Of a DNA stretch of 64,000 bases, positions 10,036 through 19,480 are shown piece by piece (the stretch's first letter is position 1; each line of letters starts with the position of its first letter). The stretch is from Desulfosarcina alkanivorans. GTDB taxonomy: Bacteria > Desulfobacterota > Desulfobacteria > Desulfobacterales > Desulfosarcinaceae. The translations under genes were made by a program, and so were the position numbers. The stretch covers positions 6,386,001 through 6,450,000 of the forward strand of contig NZ_AP021874.1 of assembly GCF_009688945.1 (NCBI RefSeq), read 5' to 3'. Below the pieces are notes generated by a model. The model did not search any database and had not been told where the DNA came from. It saw only the letters and a list, made by a program, of their open reading frames with translations.

Positions 10036-11235
10036 ATGAATCAAGGACAAACTATTTTTTCTCAGGTAATTGATTTCCTGCCAAAGAAGAAATTTCGCCA
10101 GTGTGTCAACCGGTACAACGGCAACCTCCGTACTCGCTCTTTTACCTGCTATGACCAACTTCTCTGCATGGCTTTCGCACAGCTGACCTATCGCGAAAGC
10201 CTTCGTGATATCGAATGCTGTCTGAGGGCCATGCGCGAGAAGCTTTACCATATCGGAATCCGGGGCAAAGTATCTCGCAGCACCCTGGCCGATGCAAATG
10301 AAAGCAGGGACTGGCGTATCTACAGCGACTTCGCTCAAATCTTGATCCATGAGGCGCGCCGGCTATATGTCGATGATGATTTCGGCCTTGAACTGAAAGA
10401 AACGGTCTATGCTTTGGATTCATCGACAATTGATCTGTGCCTTTCGACTTTTCCGTGGGCGCGATTTCGAAAAACCAAGGCGGCTGTGAAGTTGCACACC
10501 TTATTGGATCTACGTGGTGATATTCCAACATTCATTTGGATCACCGATGGCAAAGTTCACGACGTCAATGTGCTTGATCATCTGATTCCAGAGCCAGGCG
10601 CAATTTACATCATGGATCGTGCCTATCTTGATTTTCAGAGGCTGTACCATATGCACCAGAACTCAGCCGTATTTGTCACGCGTTCTAAAATCAATACGGG
10701 CCTTCGCCGGATCTATTCACACAAGGTTGATAAAACAACCGGTGTCAGATGTGATCAGACAGTTGCACCAACCGGCTATTACAGCAAAAAAGATTATCCA
10801 GAAAAATTGCGTCGCATAAAATACTATGATGCCGAAAAGGGCAGATCATTCGTTTTTCTCACTAATCAATTCTTGCTGCCGGCATTGACGATCGCTGAGT
10901 TGTATCGCTACCGGTGGCGAGTAGAAATATTTTTCAAATGGATCAAACAGCATCTGAGAATCAAAAAGTTTTTTGGCACATCTGAAAACGCTGTCAAAAC
11001 CCAAATCTGGATCGCCATCTCAGCTTATGTTCTGGTAGCGATTATGAAGAAACGGCTGAAAATCGAATTAACTTTATACACAATTTTACAGATTCTGAGC
11101 ATATCTCTTTTTGAGAAAAAAATGATTTATCAGGTACTTACAGAAACCGACTACAGAAACGAAATCACTAGTTCGCATATCCAACTGAAATTATTTCCTA
11201 AAATACGCGATTTTCATAAAAAAAGAGTCCTTTAA
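10036..11235 (+). CDS. IS4-family transposase
   Basis: A 399-residue DDE transposase. ATG at 10036 follows AAAGGAGCG. The N-terminal block (FSQVIDFLPKKKF) and the middle (YALDSSTIDLCLSTFPWARFRKTKAAVKLH) carry the first catalytic Asp. IMDRAYLDF gives the second Asp. YRYRWRVEIFFKWIKQHLRIKKF is the YREK-like signature with the catalytic Glu, typical of IS4. The last residues lie where the IS1380-type element probably inserted, so the extreme C terminus could be altered. All catalytic motifs are present, so it is potentially active. Confidence 0.93.
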   Translation: MNQGQTIFSQVIDFLPKKKFRQCVNRYNGNLRTRSFTCYDQLLCMAFAQLTYRESLRDIECCLRAMREKLYHIGIRGKVSRSTLADANESRDWRIYSDFAQILIHEARRLYVDDDFGLELKETVYALDSSTIDLCLSTFPWARFRKTKAAVKLHTLLDLRGDIPTFIWITDGKVHDVNVLDHLIPEPGAIYIMDRAYLDFQRLYHMHQNSAVFVTRSKINTGLRRIYSHKVDKTTGVRCDQTVAPTGYYSKKDYPEKLRRIKYYDAEKGRSFVFLTNQFLLPALTIAELYRYRWRVEIFFKWIKQHLRIKKFFGTSENAVKTQIWIAISAYVLVAIMKKRLKIELTLYTILQILSISLFEKKMIYQVLTETDYRNEITSSHIQLKLFPKIRDFHKKRVL

Positions 11236-11317
11236 AATTGGATAACGTGTTATAATGCTTGTTAAAAACCGCCAAGTTTACAACAAGCGTAAACACACCC
11301 AATAGGTAAAGGACTCT

Positions 11318-12721
11318 ATGAGCAAGCATAGCAAAAACTACCGACAAAATGAACTCAAAATTCGACGCATCGAAACGACTTCCGACCGGTTGACCGGAAG
11401 AGCCGGGCTGGCCCTGTTCGTGGCGTATATGCACGGCATTCAAGTTTTTGGCTGGTTCGACCGCTGGTTCGGATCCATCCGAAAAAACCGAAAAGGAATT
11501 GAGATTACAGAGCTTTTCAAACAAGTTCTCTGCTTTTTTGCCGATGGAACCAGTCGGCGCCTGGCATACTTCGACCAGATTTCCCGTGATGAAGGCTATG
11601 CCGGCAGCATTGAGACGCCAATCGAAGACATGGCCTCTTCTCATCAAATCAAACGCTTTTTCAAAGCATTCGCCTGGACGCGCGTCTTTTTGTTCCGCCG
11701 CCTTTTGCAGACCCTTTTCATCTGGCGTCTGCGGATTACGCAACCCGATGTGATCGAATTGGGTATCGATACGATGGTCATGGACAATGACGATGCAAAA
11801 TGCCGGCACGGCGTGAAGCCCACATACAAGAAGAAAAAGGGCTTTCAGCCCCTGCAGATGAATTGGGGGCGCTTCATTGTCGATGCGGTGTTTCGTAGTG
11901 GGGACAAACATTCCAATCACGGCGATACGGTCCTGAATATGATCCGGCACATGGTTCTTAAAATCAGATGCGAATACCGTGGGGATGTGCCGATTATCAT
12001 CCGCATGGACAGCGGGTTTTTCGACCAGAAAATCTTCGAGATTTGCGAAACGCTTCATGTCGGTTATGCCTGCGGCGGCAAGGTGTATAAAGACATCAAG
12101 CATATGGCGGACAACTGGGATTCGTCCAAGTGGAAACGGTTCGAATCCGGCAAGAAGAAAGCCTGGCAATATGCCGAGTTCGGTTGCCGGCAAGGCAACT
12201 GGAAACGGTTCCGCCGCGCGATTTTTTGTCGGTTGATGCACGATGACAGCAAACAGCTTTACCTTCCCGGCTTTCGCCCTGATACCGTCATTATCACCAA
12301 CATCGGTCAAGGCCAGGCGATCGACGGTATGCTGGAAAAAGCTGGGGCGGTGGAATATCTGACCACCAATGGGCTCGTCGCCTGCTATCATGAACGCGGC
12401 AGCGACGAATTGGCCAACCGGGCGTTGAAGGATTTCGGTCACGAACAACTGCCTTTCAAACGATTCGCTCCCAATGCAGCCTGGTACTATATGATGCTGG
12501 TCGGTCATTTTCTGCTCGAATCGTTTAAACAAGATGTCAGTGCGCCGGTATTATCGATCGGTTCCTATGCCTCCACGGTGCGCAGACGGCTGATCGATAT
12601 CGCCGGCAAGATTGTATCCCACAGTGGAGAAACGATTTTGAAGGTATCCAAGGCCTGTGCGGCAAGCCTCCGCTTGCCGGACCTGTTCGAACGGTGCCGC
12701 ACAGCGCCGGTTATCGCATAA
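11318..12721 (+). CDS. IS1380-family transposase
   Basis: A 467-residue DDE transposase starting at ATG 11318. The features recognised are the IS1380-type N terminus (SDRLTGRAGLALFVAYM), the Asp of ELGIDTMVMDND, the second Asp of IIIRMDSGFFDQKIFE, and the late ERGSDELANRALKDFGHEQLPFKRF block with the conserved Glu region. The reading frame is intact. It lies within the larger IS4-type element. A 10-bp inverted pair (AGAGTCCTTT at 11224, AAAGGACTCT at 11308) brackets the leader just before the start codon. Confidence 0.9.
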   Translation: MSKHSKNYRQNELKIRRIETTSDRLTGRAGLALFVAYMHGIQVFGWFDRWFGSIRKNRKGIEITELFKQVLCFFADGTSRRLAYFDQISRDEGYAGSIETPIEDMASSHQIKRFFKAFAWTRVFLFRRLLQTLFIWRLRITQPDVIELGIDTMVMDNDDAKCRHGVKPTYKKKKGFQPLQMNWGRFIVDAVFRSGDKHSNHGDTVLNMIRHMVLKIRCEYRGDVPIIIRMDSGFFDQKIFEICETLHVGYACGGKVYKDIKHMADNWDSSKWKRFESGKKKAWQYAEFGCRQGNWKRFRRAIFCRLMHDDSKQLYLPGFRPDTVIITNIGQGQAIDGMLEKAGAVEYLTTNGLVACYHERGSDELANRALKDFGHEQLPFKRFAPNAAWYYMMLVGHFLLESFKQDVSAPVLSIGSYASTVRRRLIDIAGKIVSHSGETILKVSKACAASLRLPDLFERCRTAPVIA

Positions 12722-12984
12722 CCGGCAGGAAAACAAAATTCGGAGTAAAACCGGCGGAGGGGTGCGCGTAAAAGCAGAGAAATGTGAACATATGCCTGAA
12801 ATAAACTCGGTCAGGACGGCTTGTCCGGAGAAATAGTCTCAAATTCTCAGCCGATTCCGCTTTTTCTACCGTGTTTTACCAGGATACTTCTGTTCAAAAC
12901 CAAAATCGCCTCGTTTAGGTATTTGAAAGTTAACCGGACACCACTGATAAAGCATATTGATGAAAAAAGGCGAAAGGGTAAAAA

Positions 12985-13299
12985 ATGATTCGTTTTTGTA
13001 TGTCCTTATATATATTAATCTTATTAACTGTATCTGTAGCATATGCGTATAACAATAAAATTACTCATCCTGAATTATCTAAGATTGCTTTTTTAAATAC
13101 GAACAAGGCCGAGTACAATCTGGTAGGAGAACGGGCTGGCCAATTTTTTCCTTTCTACCTGCAGTTTCATAAAACGGGCGATGGTACATGGCGAATTGTT
13201 AACTTCTCAACTTTCGGGTTTCATTTTAAGTATCATAATTACAATAAGTTGTGGGTCAGCATCTCCAGGTTATTTGACCTTCTGAGTCTCTACTTTTAG
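12985..13299 (+). pseudogene. Chimeric remnant: phospholipase-like signal peptide fused to giant-protein tail
   Basis: The start ATG overlaps the restored lipoprotein 1 stop (ATGA), as in the other cassettes. Residues 1-22 are a signal peptide, followed by a start (NNKITHPELSKIAF) like that of the phospholipase-like proteins (NDEITHPVISEKAL). After about 40 residues the frame switches to AEYNLVGERAGQ..FPFYLQF..TGDGTWRIVNF, the last 33 residues of the giant-protein tail. Before the MITE at 13206 it would have ended at the same F-stop, about 74 residues in total; now it reads on into the MITE. A deletion between two cassettes, removing most of one phospholipase-like gene and most of a tail, explains it. 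Probably non-functional. Confidence 0.8.
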
Positions 13300-13367
13300 C
13301 CGTAATTTTATATTAACTGTCTGTAATTGTATAATTTATTTGGTAAACGTGAATCCCGAAAGTTGAG
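13206..13367. mobile_element. 162-bp MITE with 18-bp inverted repeats
   Basis: Left end CTCAACTTTCGGGTTTCA (13206-13223) and right end TGAATCCCGAAAGTTGAG (13350-13367) are inverted repeats with one mismatch. The 7-bp duplication TTAACTT (13199-13205 and 13368-13374) flanks them. The equivalent point in the copy near 18860 is uninterrupted (TTAACTTCTAATC), a natural empty site. It has no coding capacity, is AT-rich and non-autonomous. The parent transposon is not in this window. Confidence 0.88.
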
Positions 13368-13401
13368 TTAACTTCTAATCTATTTGCTTTGGAGAACGAT
13401 C

Positions 13402-13992
13402 ATGAAAACATACAAAAACAATAGTTTATTTATCCATAAATTTAAATTGTCCCTAACCCTGATGCTTATGGTTCCACTGTTTGCATCCTGTGGGGTGCAC
13501 TATAACATCAAGGGCAGCGTAGTTGATGCCCGGACCGGAGAACCGGTGGAAGGTGCAGTGGTGGCTATCAAATGGATCAGGTACAAGCTCGCTCCTCCAG
13601 GATATCCTACGCCAAAGGAACGTTACGGTACTACCGAGGATGTCACCGATGCCGAAGGCAGCTTTACCATCCCTAAATACACCGTCGGTACTCATTTTAT
13701 GGGGGTATACAAAACCGGGTATGTCTGCTGGAGCAGTGATACCATTTTTAACCCGAATGGGAAAAATGAGGATGAGATGTTCATTCACAGGTGGGAAAAC
13801 GTGAAAAATGGGATGATGGTCGAGTTAGAACCGAAGGCTGAGGCTTTCCCATGGATTAAACACGCAAGCTTTAGTCTAAGCGTAGGGACAAAATTATCCT
13901 CACCAAAACCCAAGTTTAATGAAGCTGTTTTAGAAGAACACAAGATATATAAAAAATTTATTTTTGACAGAAAAAGAAAGGGTAAAAAATGA
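13402..13992 (+). CDS. Lipoprotein 2 of the cassette
   Basis: 196 residues. ATG at 13402 follows TTTGGAGAACGATC. Lipobox LFASC ends the signal region at about residue 31. A carboxypeptidase-regulatory-like fold follows (VDARTGEPVEGAVVA, DAEGSFTIPKY). The first two thirds are close to lipoproteins 1 and 3; the last third (from about residue 133) is different in each copy. The stop overlaps the start of the next gene as ATGA, so translation of the phospholipase-like gene is probably coupled. It is likely an outer-membrane or periplasmic partner of its neighbours; the actual function is unknown. Confidence 0.8.
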   Translation: MKTYKNNSLFIHKFKLSLTLMLMVPLFASCGVHYNIKGSVVDARTGEPVEGAVVAIKWIRYKLAPPGYPTPKERYGTTEDVTDAEGSFTIPKYTVGTHFMGVYKTGYVCWSSDTIFNPNGKNEDEMFIHRWENVKNGMMVELEPKAEAFPWIKHASFSLSVGTKLSSPKPKFNEAVLEEHKIYKKFIFDRKRKGKK

Positions 13993-14002
13993 TTCGTTTT
14001 TT

Positions 14003-15566
14003 GTACGCGTTCACGGGATATTCCCGTATGAATCAAATCCAGGAAAGGTCAGGCATTATATTACGAAAGTAGGAAGCAATACATTCCACGAGAAATGGGA
14101 ACGTGGGCTTTTCATTTAAACGGCAGGTCTCTTTCAGTGACAAGATCCGCTCGACCCACCGATTACCCTTTTCGCTTTGGGTTCCCAGACTGCGTTTTCG
14201 CCACAGCACACCAAAACGTAAGGCCCGCTCAGCGCGATTATTTGTAGGTTCGACGCCATGGTGATCGAGAAAGGTCCACAGACTGTCCATTTCCCGTACG
14301 ATCTGACGGGCAAGTCTACCAGCATCGGTCTTGTCCTCCTCCCAAAGGGAGACGGTGAACAAGAAGAACGTATAAAAATCCGACCACTGTTTTGAGTCGG
14401 GAGGTTCTTTGGCAAACGATACCAGTTGCCTCAGCCAGGCGGCGACGATTTCTCCGAAGCGGCGAAGGTCGGGTTTCTTTCTTTCCGTCAGGGCATCGGC
14501 CTTGCGGATCAGGTGAGCCAGGCAGGTTTGGCGGTGCACCCATTTTTGGTATAGGCCGTATCCATCACTGACCAGAATGCCGTTCCAATCCTGGATTAAG
14601 TTTTCGAAGGCCTCCTTAGACCGGTGTGGGTCGATACGATAAAATGCCACCCGTTCATTTACCATGGCCCACAGCCAGTGCAGATCATTTTGCTTAAACC
14701 AGGATGTTTCGTCGATGTAGTTACACCAAAAGCGTCGGGCGATCTGGCCGATGCGTTCGTAGACTGGCAATAGCGCATTTGAGGTGCGGTCGACAATTTT
14801 CTGGATGGTTCCGGTGGCAATGGGAATGTCTAATACAGATTCGCACAACTTTTTGACATCGTTTCGGCTCATGCCCTTGATGCCGCTCAGTTCACCGATA
14901 AAGGCGGTAAAACGAGGACCGTAACCGGTGGACATCTCAGGTGGCAGCATGGCTTTGACCACGTTACCGCAGTTAGGGCAATCGCATTGCTGGAGAAGAT
15001 AGTGATTGACTTGCATTTCGATTTCGGGAAGCTCAATATGTTGATGTACGTAAAACGTTTTCATCTTTTCCTGATCGAAAGCCGAATGCCCGCATGAGCA
15101 ACGTTGCGGGGTCAACCAATAGCTCTCGGTCGGGTCCAGCACTTGCTGCTGGTGCGGCTTATGGCCTTTCTGACCGCCTTTAGCCTTTTTGCTCTTTTTT
15201 TGCTTTCTCTTCTTCCTCGCAAAAGGTGGATCGGAAGACGGTGGCTTGCTGGAGTTGTGAGAATTTTTCCGGGTCCGAACCTCGAGCTTCTCGAGCCGTT
15301 TTTCGTGGAGTGCAATCCGCTGTTCCATATCGAAAAGCGTCCGTTCCAGAGCCATGATGTAATGACGCACCGGCTCTGGCGTCAGTTGCCAATCGAGTTC
15401 CGAAAAAGGTCTTTTGAGTGCCATGAAAAGCACCCTATCATAGCCAAAAAGAAAAATCTAGATTTATTTTGAATTATTCCAGATGGTTAGGAACCTTGCT
15501 TTTGTGTATTGATTTCGGGGACTTGCGAAGCCAATCGGACCATCAAAGTACCCCGTGAATGCTTAC
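14003..15566. mobile_element. IS66-type element, copy 1
   Basis: 1564 bp. Left end GTACGCGTTCACGGGA and right end (reverse complement) GTAAGCATTCACGGGG are imperfect inverted repeats. The 8-bp target duplication CGTTTTTT lies at 13995-14002 and 15567-15574. A single transposase gene fills it on the minus strand. No tnpA or tnpB accessory genes are present, as in IS66 relatives that carry only the transposase. Confidence 0.92.
14033..15424 (-). CDS. IS66-family transposase, copy 1
   Basis: 463 residues from ATG 15424; an in-frame GTG three codons upstream is possible. The N-terminal coiled-coil (MEQRIALHEKRLEKLE) leads to the IS66 zinc-finger-like region (CSCGHSAF, CDCPNCGNVV). The DDE core includes FWCNYIDETSWF, GILVSDGYGLYQKW with QTCLAHLIR, and GVEPTNNRAERALRFGVLWRKRSLG, the classic IS66 C-terminal signature with the catalytic Glu. 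The frame is intact. It differs from copy 2 by one residue (Glu in RSKEAFENL). Confidence 0.93.
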   Translation of the reverse strand: MALKRPFSELDWQLTPEPVRHYIMALERTLFDMEQRIALHEKRLEKLEVRTRKNSHNSSKPPSSDPPFARKKRKQKKSKKAKGGQKGHKPHQQQVLDPTESYWLTPQRCSCGHSAFDQEKMKTFYVHQHIELPEIEMQVNHYLLQQCDCPNCGNVVKAMLPPEMSTGYGPRFTAFIGELSGIKGMSRNDVKKLCESVLDIPIATGTIQKIVDRTSNALLPVYERIGQIARRFWCNYIDETSWFKQNDLHWLWAMVNERVAFYRIDPHRSKEAFENLIQDWNGILVSDGYGLYQKWVHRQTCLAHLIRKADALTERKKPDLRRFGEIVAAWLRQLVSFAKEPPDSKQWSDFYTFFLFTVSLWEEDKTDAGRLARQIVREMDSLWTFLDHHGVEPTNNRAERALRFGVLWRKRSLGTQSEKGNRWVERILSLKETCRLNEKPTFPFLVECIASYFRNIMPDLSWI

Positions 15567-17729
15567 CGTTTTTTTATATCCTTTTACCTAATACTGACAT
15601 TTTCTGCATCTGTAACATTTGCATACAACGATGAAATTACGCATCCTGTAATTTCGGAAAAAGCTCTGCTTGATTCGAATACTATAGAGAATAACTATTT
15701 ATCAGAACAATTAGTGTTAAAAAACGGAGAAGATTATTCGATTAAAGGTAAAAAGCTTATCGAATGGCTCCAATACGGCGCAGAAATGGAAGACGACCCC
15801 ATGTGCCGAGCATCCAATCACTTCCACAACCCTTACCTGGATTGGACCACATCCGGTCTTTCAGACACCCTAAAAATAGTAGACTGGTGGTGCTGGGGTA
15901 CCAGCCCCTATCCACCGAACCAGATCTATTCCAATGTCACCTGGGCTACCGGCTTCATCGACAGAGGGTATATCGATCCCTATTCCGATGTTCAAGACTT
16001 CAACGCGTGGGACTGGGAAAGCGCTAGAAAGTATTACCTGGCTTATTTGACCGGATCGGATCTCGAAGTCGGCAATAACGTGGTCGTAGCAGATGAACAG
16101 AGAAGAAACCAATTTCTGACATATACGTTCCGGGCATTGGGCCAACTCATGCATCTGATACAGGATACCGCGGTACCGGCCCATGTCAGAAACGATTTTT
16201 CGCAAGGCCATACCCGGTATTTGGCGGAACGCGAATCAACCTGGAATATTTTAAAATGGTTCGGTAACCCTTTTGAGGACTACGTAAGGCGAAGAAATAA
16301 AACGAGTTGGTTTGATAAAGAGCCGGATAACGGGGATTTTCTGGATTTCAGGATTACCGATCTGTGGGATGCCAATATCCTTCGGGCCGACACGACACCA
16401 GACCAGTTGAGTCAAATAAACATGTCCTGTTTAGGCTTGGCCGAGTACACAAGCATCAATTTTTTAAGTATGTTTACCATGTTTAAAACAGATGGCGATG
16501 ATGGTCCTCTTGTCTTCCCATACCCGAAGCCCGAGCATTGCGTTGTTTTCATGGAGAAGCCTCAAGATGTTCTAACGAACCTTGAACGGCAATATCTGGC
16601 CAATTGGAACGGCCATCCCGGAGAAACCATCTACAAACTAGCAGCTGTGGGTTATTTAAAATATTTCCGTGACGCTTATTTTCCCAATATATCCAATGAA
16701 AAACTGCCTGTAGCGTTAGATGACAACTGTTATGAAGAATATGCACAAAAACTTATCCCCCGAGCCATCGGCTACTCTGCAGATTTGCTGGATTATTTTT
16801 TCCGCGGCCAGCTATCGGTAACGACCATCCCCCGTTTTAACAACAATACGTTTAAAGATATCAAGTTGAATATCCAGAATACCACCGAAACACAGGAGTC
16901 CATGTTGGATGGCAATTTCTTTTTGCTAATCCATTATAAAAAAGAAAATGCAGATGTTTTCGTCCGCGCCGATCACACCCCTTATATCGGCGAACTTGCT
17001 TATCAGGACTCCATAGCGCTTTCATTCAAATTCACCACTGTTGAGCCCATTTTTGTTGAAGAATGGAAAGACGTTACCTTCACATTGGCATTTCAGGGCA
17101 CAATGGGCAATGAAATAGATGCAGTTGTGGGAAAAGTATTCAAGCCGGAAGTAAAGGATCTTTTCATCGAAAATTGGGAAAATGGAATAGATAAAGATAA
17201 ATGGCAGAATACAGGCGATGATGACGACGATTCCACCCAGACAGCAATCGATGGCCACTTGATCATGGAAAGCAATCAATCATCAAACCACGATGGCGTT
17301 AGTCGCATCAATTCTTTGGTCAAGGATTTTACCTCCGATGGCAGCGATGGCATACTTATTACGCAAACCACATATTTTCAGTTCAGTATTCCGAAAATGG
17401 AGTCTTATTTTGGAGACCACCCGGAATGGGCCAACCATGCTCTTTTGCTAAACTTCAATGACGATACTGTAATCGAATACTCTGGTGACGGCCGTTTACA
17501 CAACTGGACCTCCTCGGATCTTCTGATTCCTCATGTATTTGACCCTGCGGAAAGAATTACCGACAATATTCACGAGCGGTTTGAAATCGGTGGTCACCCG
17601 ATACCCGACCCGCTCTACCTGAAATCCATCCAGTTCATGCAATTGGCCTCTTTTGATACATTGAACGATTATTATTTCTACATGGATGTCGATGATATCC
17701 GTTTGTTTGATACGCAATGGGAAGAGTGA

Positions 17730-17897
17730 TGAACTGTCATTCATATTAATTCCGATAAAAAGGTGCGAAGTGATGTTTTAGCGCTATCCTTAAATTTCAA
17801 TATGTTATTTATGTCAAATCAATATCGGAATGAGGTTTGGTCATTTTTTAGAATTCATCAAATGTTTAAAAGATGAGAATGTCCCCTTTTTCCCCAT
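17730..17897. repeat. Intercassette spacer, copy 1
   Basis: 168 bp without a gene, apparently identical to 23224-23391. It contains the inverted pair ATTCCGATA (17749) and TATCGGAAT (17823) and marks the point where the upstream part of the giant gene is missing from the duplicated tail. No clear ribosome binding site precedes the ATG at 17898. Confidence 0.7.
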
Positions 17898-18866
17898 ATG
17901 GTGAGTATCGAACCGGATATCGGCATCGTCGATTCGGACGGTACGCTATCGGTTGCGCCCATGCAAACCACCACTTACACGATCACGGCCATTGGAACAG
18001 GAGGTACGGTCAGCCAGTCTGCGACGGTTAGGGTCGATTCTCCCATCAGCATCAATATCGTTTCTCCGGCAGACGGTGCATCCATTGATCGTCCGGATGT
18101 GATGGTTCGGGGCACCTTTGCCAACACCGGCGGCAGTGAGACGGGTATTACCGTCAACGGTGTATTGGCCATGGTTTATGGTAACGAGTTTGTCGTCAAC
18201 AACGTTCCCCTTGAGCCGGGAACCAATACGATCATAGCAACAGCGATGGATATCAACGGCCATTCCCAGTCGGCCGATGTATCGGTAAGTGCTGCTGTCC
18301 CGGAGCATTATATTGAGCTTCATGCCAACATAACTTCGGGCAGCGCACCGTTGGATTTCTCGCTGCATATACGGGGAACATTTTCGATTCAGGATGCAAT
18401 CATTACCTATACCGGTATCGCTCCTGTTGAACTGATGGAGGTCGAACCGGATGAATTCCAGGTCAGTATGATCGATGAGGGCATTGCCTGGTATACCGCC
18501 AAAGTGGTGCACGAAGGCGTGACCTACACGGATACGATTGCGGTTATGGTTGTTGATGTCGCCGAGATCGATGCCTTGCTGCAGCAGAAATGGACGGATA
18601 TGAAAAAGCGGCTCGGCAATGGTGACATTCCGGGCGCTTTGGAATATTTTTCTGAAGCCACCCGCCCAACGTTCGAATATAATTTCAATTTGCTCAATGC
18701 CCATTTGGATGAAATCATCGCTGGTATGCGGAGCATTACTTTGGTTAAAATCGAAGAGGATATGGCCGAGTACAATCTGGTAGGAGAGCAGGCTGGCCAA
18801 CCTTTCTCTTTTTACCTGCTGTTTCAGAAAACGGGCGATGGTACATGGCGAATTGTTAACTTCTAA
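17898..18866 (+). CDS. Orphan C-terminal tail of the giant protein, copy C
   Basis: 322 residues matching the last part of the giant protein: the end of an Ig-like repeat, the glucodextranase-like Ig domain, the VPEHYIELHANITSG domain, and the same roughly 100-residue terminal domain (GNGDIPGALEYFSEATRPTF...GTWRIVNF). It starts abruptly inside an Ig repeat and lacks a signal peptide and a good ribosome binding site, so it is probably not exported or not translated by itself. It is followed after 23 bp by lipoprotein 3, the same spacing as in unit A. It could be a silent donor for recombination into the giant gene, or simply a duplication remnant. Confidence 0.75.
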   Translation: MVSIEPDIGIVDSDGTLSVAPMQTTTYTITAIGTGGTVSQSATVRVDSPISINIVSPADGASIDRPDVMVRGTFANTGGSETGITVNGVLAMVYGNEFVVNNVPLEPGTNTIIATAMDINGHSQSADVSVSAAVPEHYIELHANITSGSAPLDFSLHIRGTFSIQDAIITYTGIAPVELMEVEPDEFQVSMIDEGIAWYTAKVVHEGVTYTDTIAVMVVDVAEIDALLQQKWTDMKKRLGNGDIPGALEYFSEATRPTFEYNFNLLNAHLDEIIAGMRSITLVKIEEDMAEYNLVGEQAGQPFSFYLLFQKTGDGTWRIVNF

Positions 18867-18889
18867 TCTATTTGCTTTGGAGAACGACC

Positions 18890-19480
18890 ATGAAAACCTA
18901 CAAAGGCAATAGCTTGTTTTTCCTTAAATTGAAGATGGCCCTAACTCTGATGGTTATGGTTCCACTGTTTGCATCCTGTGGGATGCACTATAACATCAAG
19001 GGCAGCGTGGTTGATGCCCGGACCGGAGAACCGGTGGAAGGTGCTGTGGTGGCTATAAATTGGATCCGGTATAAGCTCGCTCCTCCAGGATATCCAACGC
19101 CAAAGGAGCGCTACGGCACCACCGAGGATGTCACCGATTCTCAAGGAATTTTTACCATCCCCTACTACCCCATCGGCACCCATTTTATGGGGATTTATAA
19201 AAAAGGATATGTCTGCTGGAGCAGTGATACTGTTTTCAATCCGCAAGGAAAAGACGAGGATGAGATGTTTGTTCGTCGGTGGAAAAAATTGAAAAATGGG
19301 ATGATGGTCGAGTTGGAACCGAAAAGTAATGACTTTCCTGAGTTGAAGCATGCGAGTTTTGTTCAAACCGTTGGAATAAAGGTGAAATGGCCAACGCCAA
19401 TGTTCCATGAGGCTACAACAGAAGAAAGAAAGACATACAGAAACCAAATTAAGTCTCGTATGAGGAAAAACAAGAAATGA
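18890..19480 (+). CDS. Lipoprotein 3 of the cassette
   Basis: 196 residues, ATG 18890 after TTTGGAGAACGACC. The signal region and lipobox LFASC, and everything to about residue 130, match lipoprotein 1 base for base by eye. The end then diverges (DFPELKHASFVQTVGIKVKWPTP..., RKNKK terminus) and is closer in style to lipoprotein 2. This mosaic pattern suggests gene conversion. It overlaps the following phospholipase-like gene by ATGA. Function unknown; the carboxypeptidase-regulatory-like fold suggests a binding or structural role. Confidence 0.8.
   Translation: MKTYKGNSLFFLKLKMALTLMVMVPLFASCGMHYNIKGSVVDARTGEPVEGAVVAINWIRYKLAPPGYPTPKERYGTTEDVTDSQGIFTIPYYPIGTHFMGIYKKGYVCWSSDTVFNPQGKDEDEMFVRRWKKLKNGMMVELEPKSNDFPELKHASFVQTVGIKVKWPTPMFHEATTEERKTYRNQIKSRMRKNKK

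Larger units (their letters stand above)
9888..12946. mobile_element. IS4-type element containing a nested IS1380-type element
   Basis: The ends are seen directly. The left inverted repeat is CACTGCTGTCCGGTTAA (9888-9904). The right end TTAACCGGACACCACTG (12930-12946) is its reverse complement with two mismatches. A 9-bp target duplication ATAAAGCAT flanks it (9879-9887 and 12947-12955). Inside are an IS4-type transposase (10036-11235) and, in the same direction, an IS1380-type transposase (11318-12721). The simplest history is that the IS4-type element landed in lipoprotein 1 and an IS1380-type element later entered the IS4-type element downstream of its transposase. I could not fix the ends of the IS1380-type element. 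Confidence 0.9.
13989..17729 (+). pseudogene. Phospholipase C/P1-nuclease-like protein 1, interrupted near its start by IS66
   Basis: ATG at 13989 begins a signal peptide but an IS66-type element enters after 14 bases. Joining 13989-14002 to 15575-17729 (dropping one CGTTTTTT copy) restores a 722-residue protein with N terminus MIRFFISFYLILTF. Without the join, a GTG at 15555 inside the IS end gives almost the same signal peptide, so the protein (15555-17729) may still be produced if transcribed. The motifs HFHNPYLDW and LGQLMHLIQDTAVPAHVRND resemble zinc-binding His/Asp sites of zinc-dependent phospholipase C/S1-P1 nuclease folds; the C-terminal third (from about residue 470) is Asp-rich, beta-like. 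The enzyme class is inferred from motifs only. Confidence 0.7.

Noticed and set aside
11224..11317. Inverted pair AGAGTCCTTT/AAAGGACTCT as ends of the IS1380-type element
   Set aside because: Both lie on the same side of the transposase gene, so they cannot be element termini; more likely a leader hairpin.
12787..12796. Another TGAACATATG motif near the IS1380-type element
   Set aside because: A single copy without promoter context or a partner half-site; probably chance or part of the IS.
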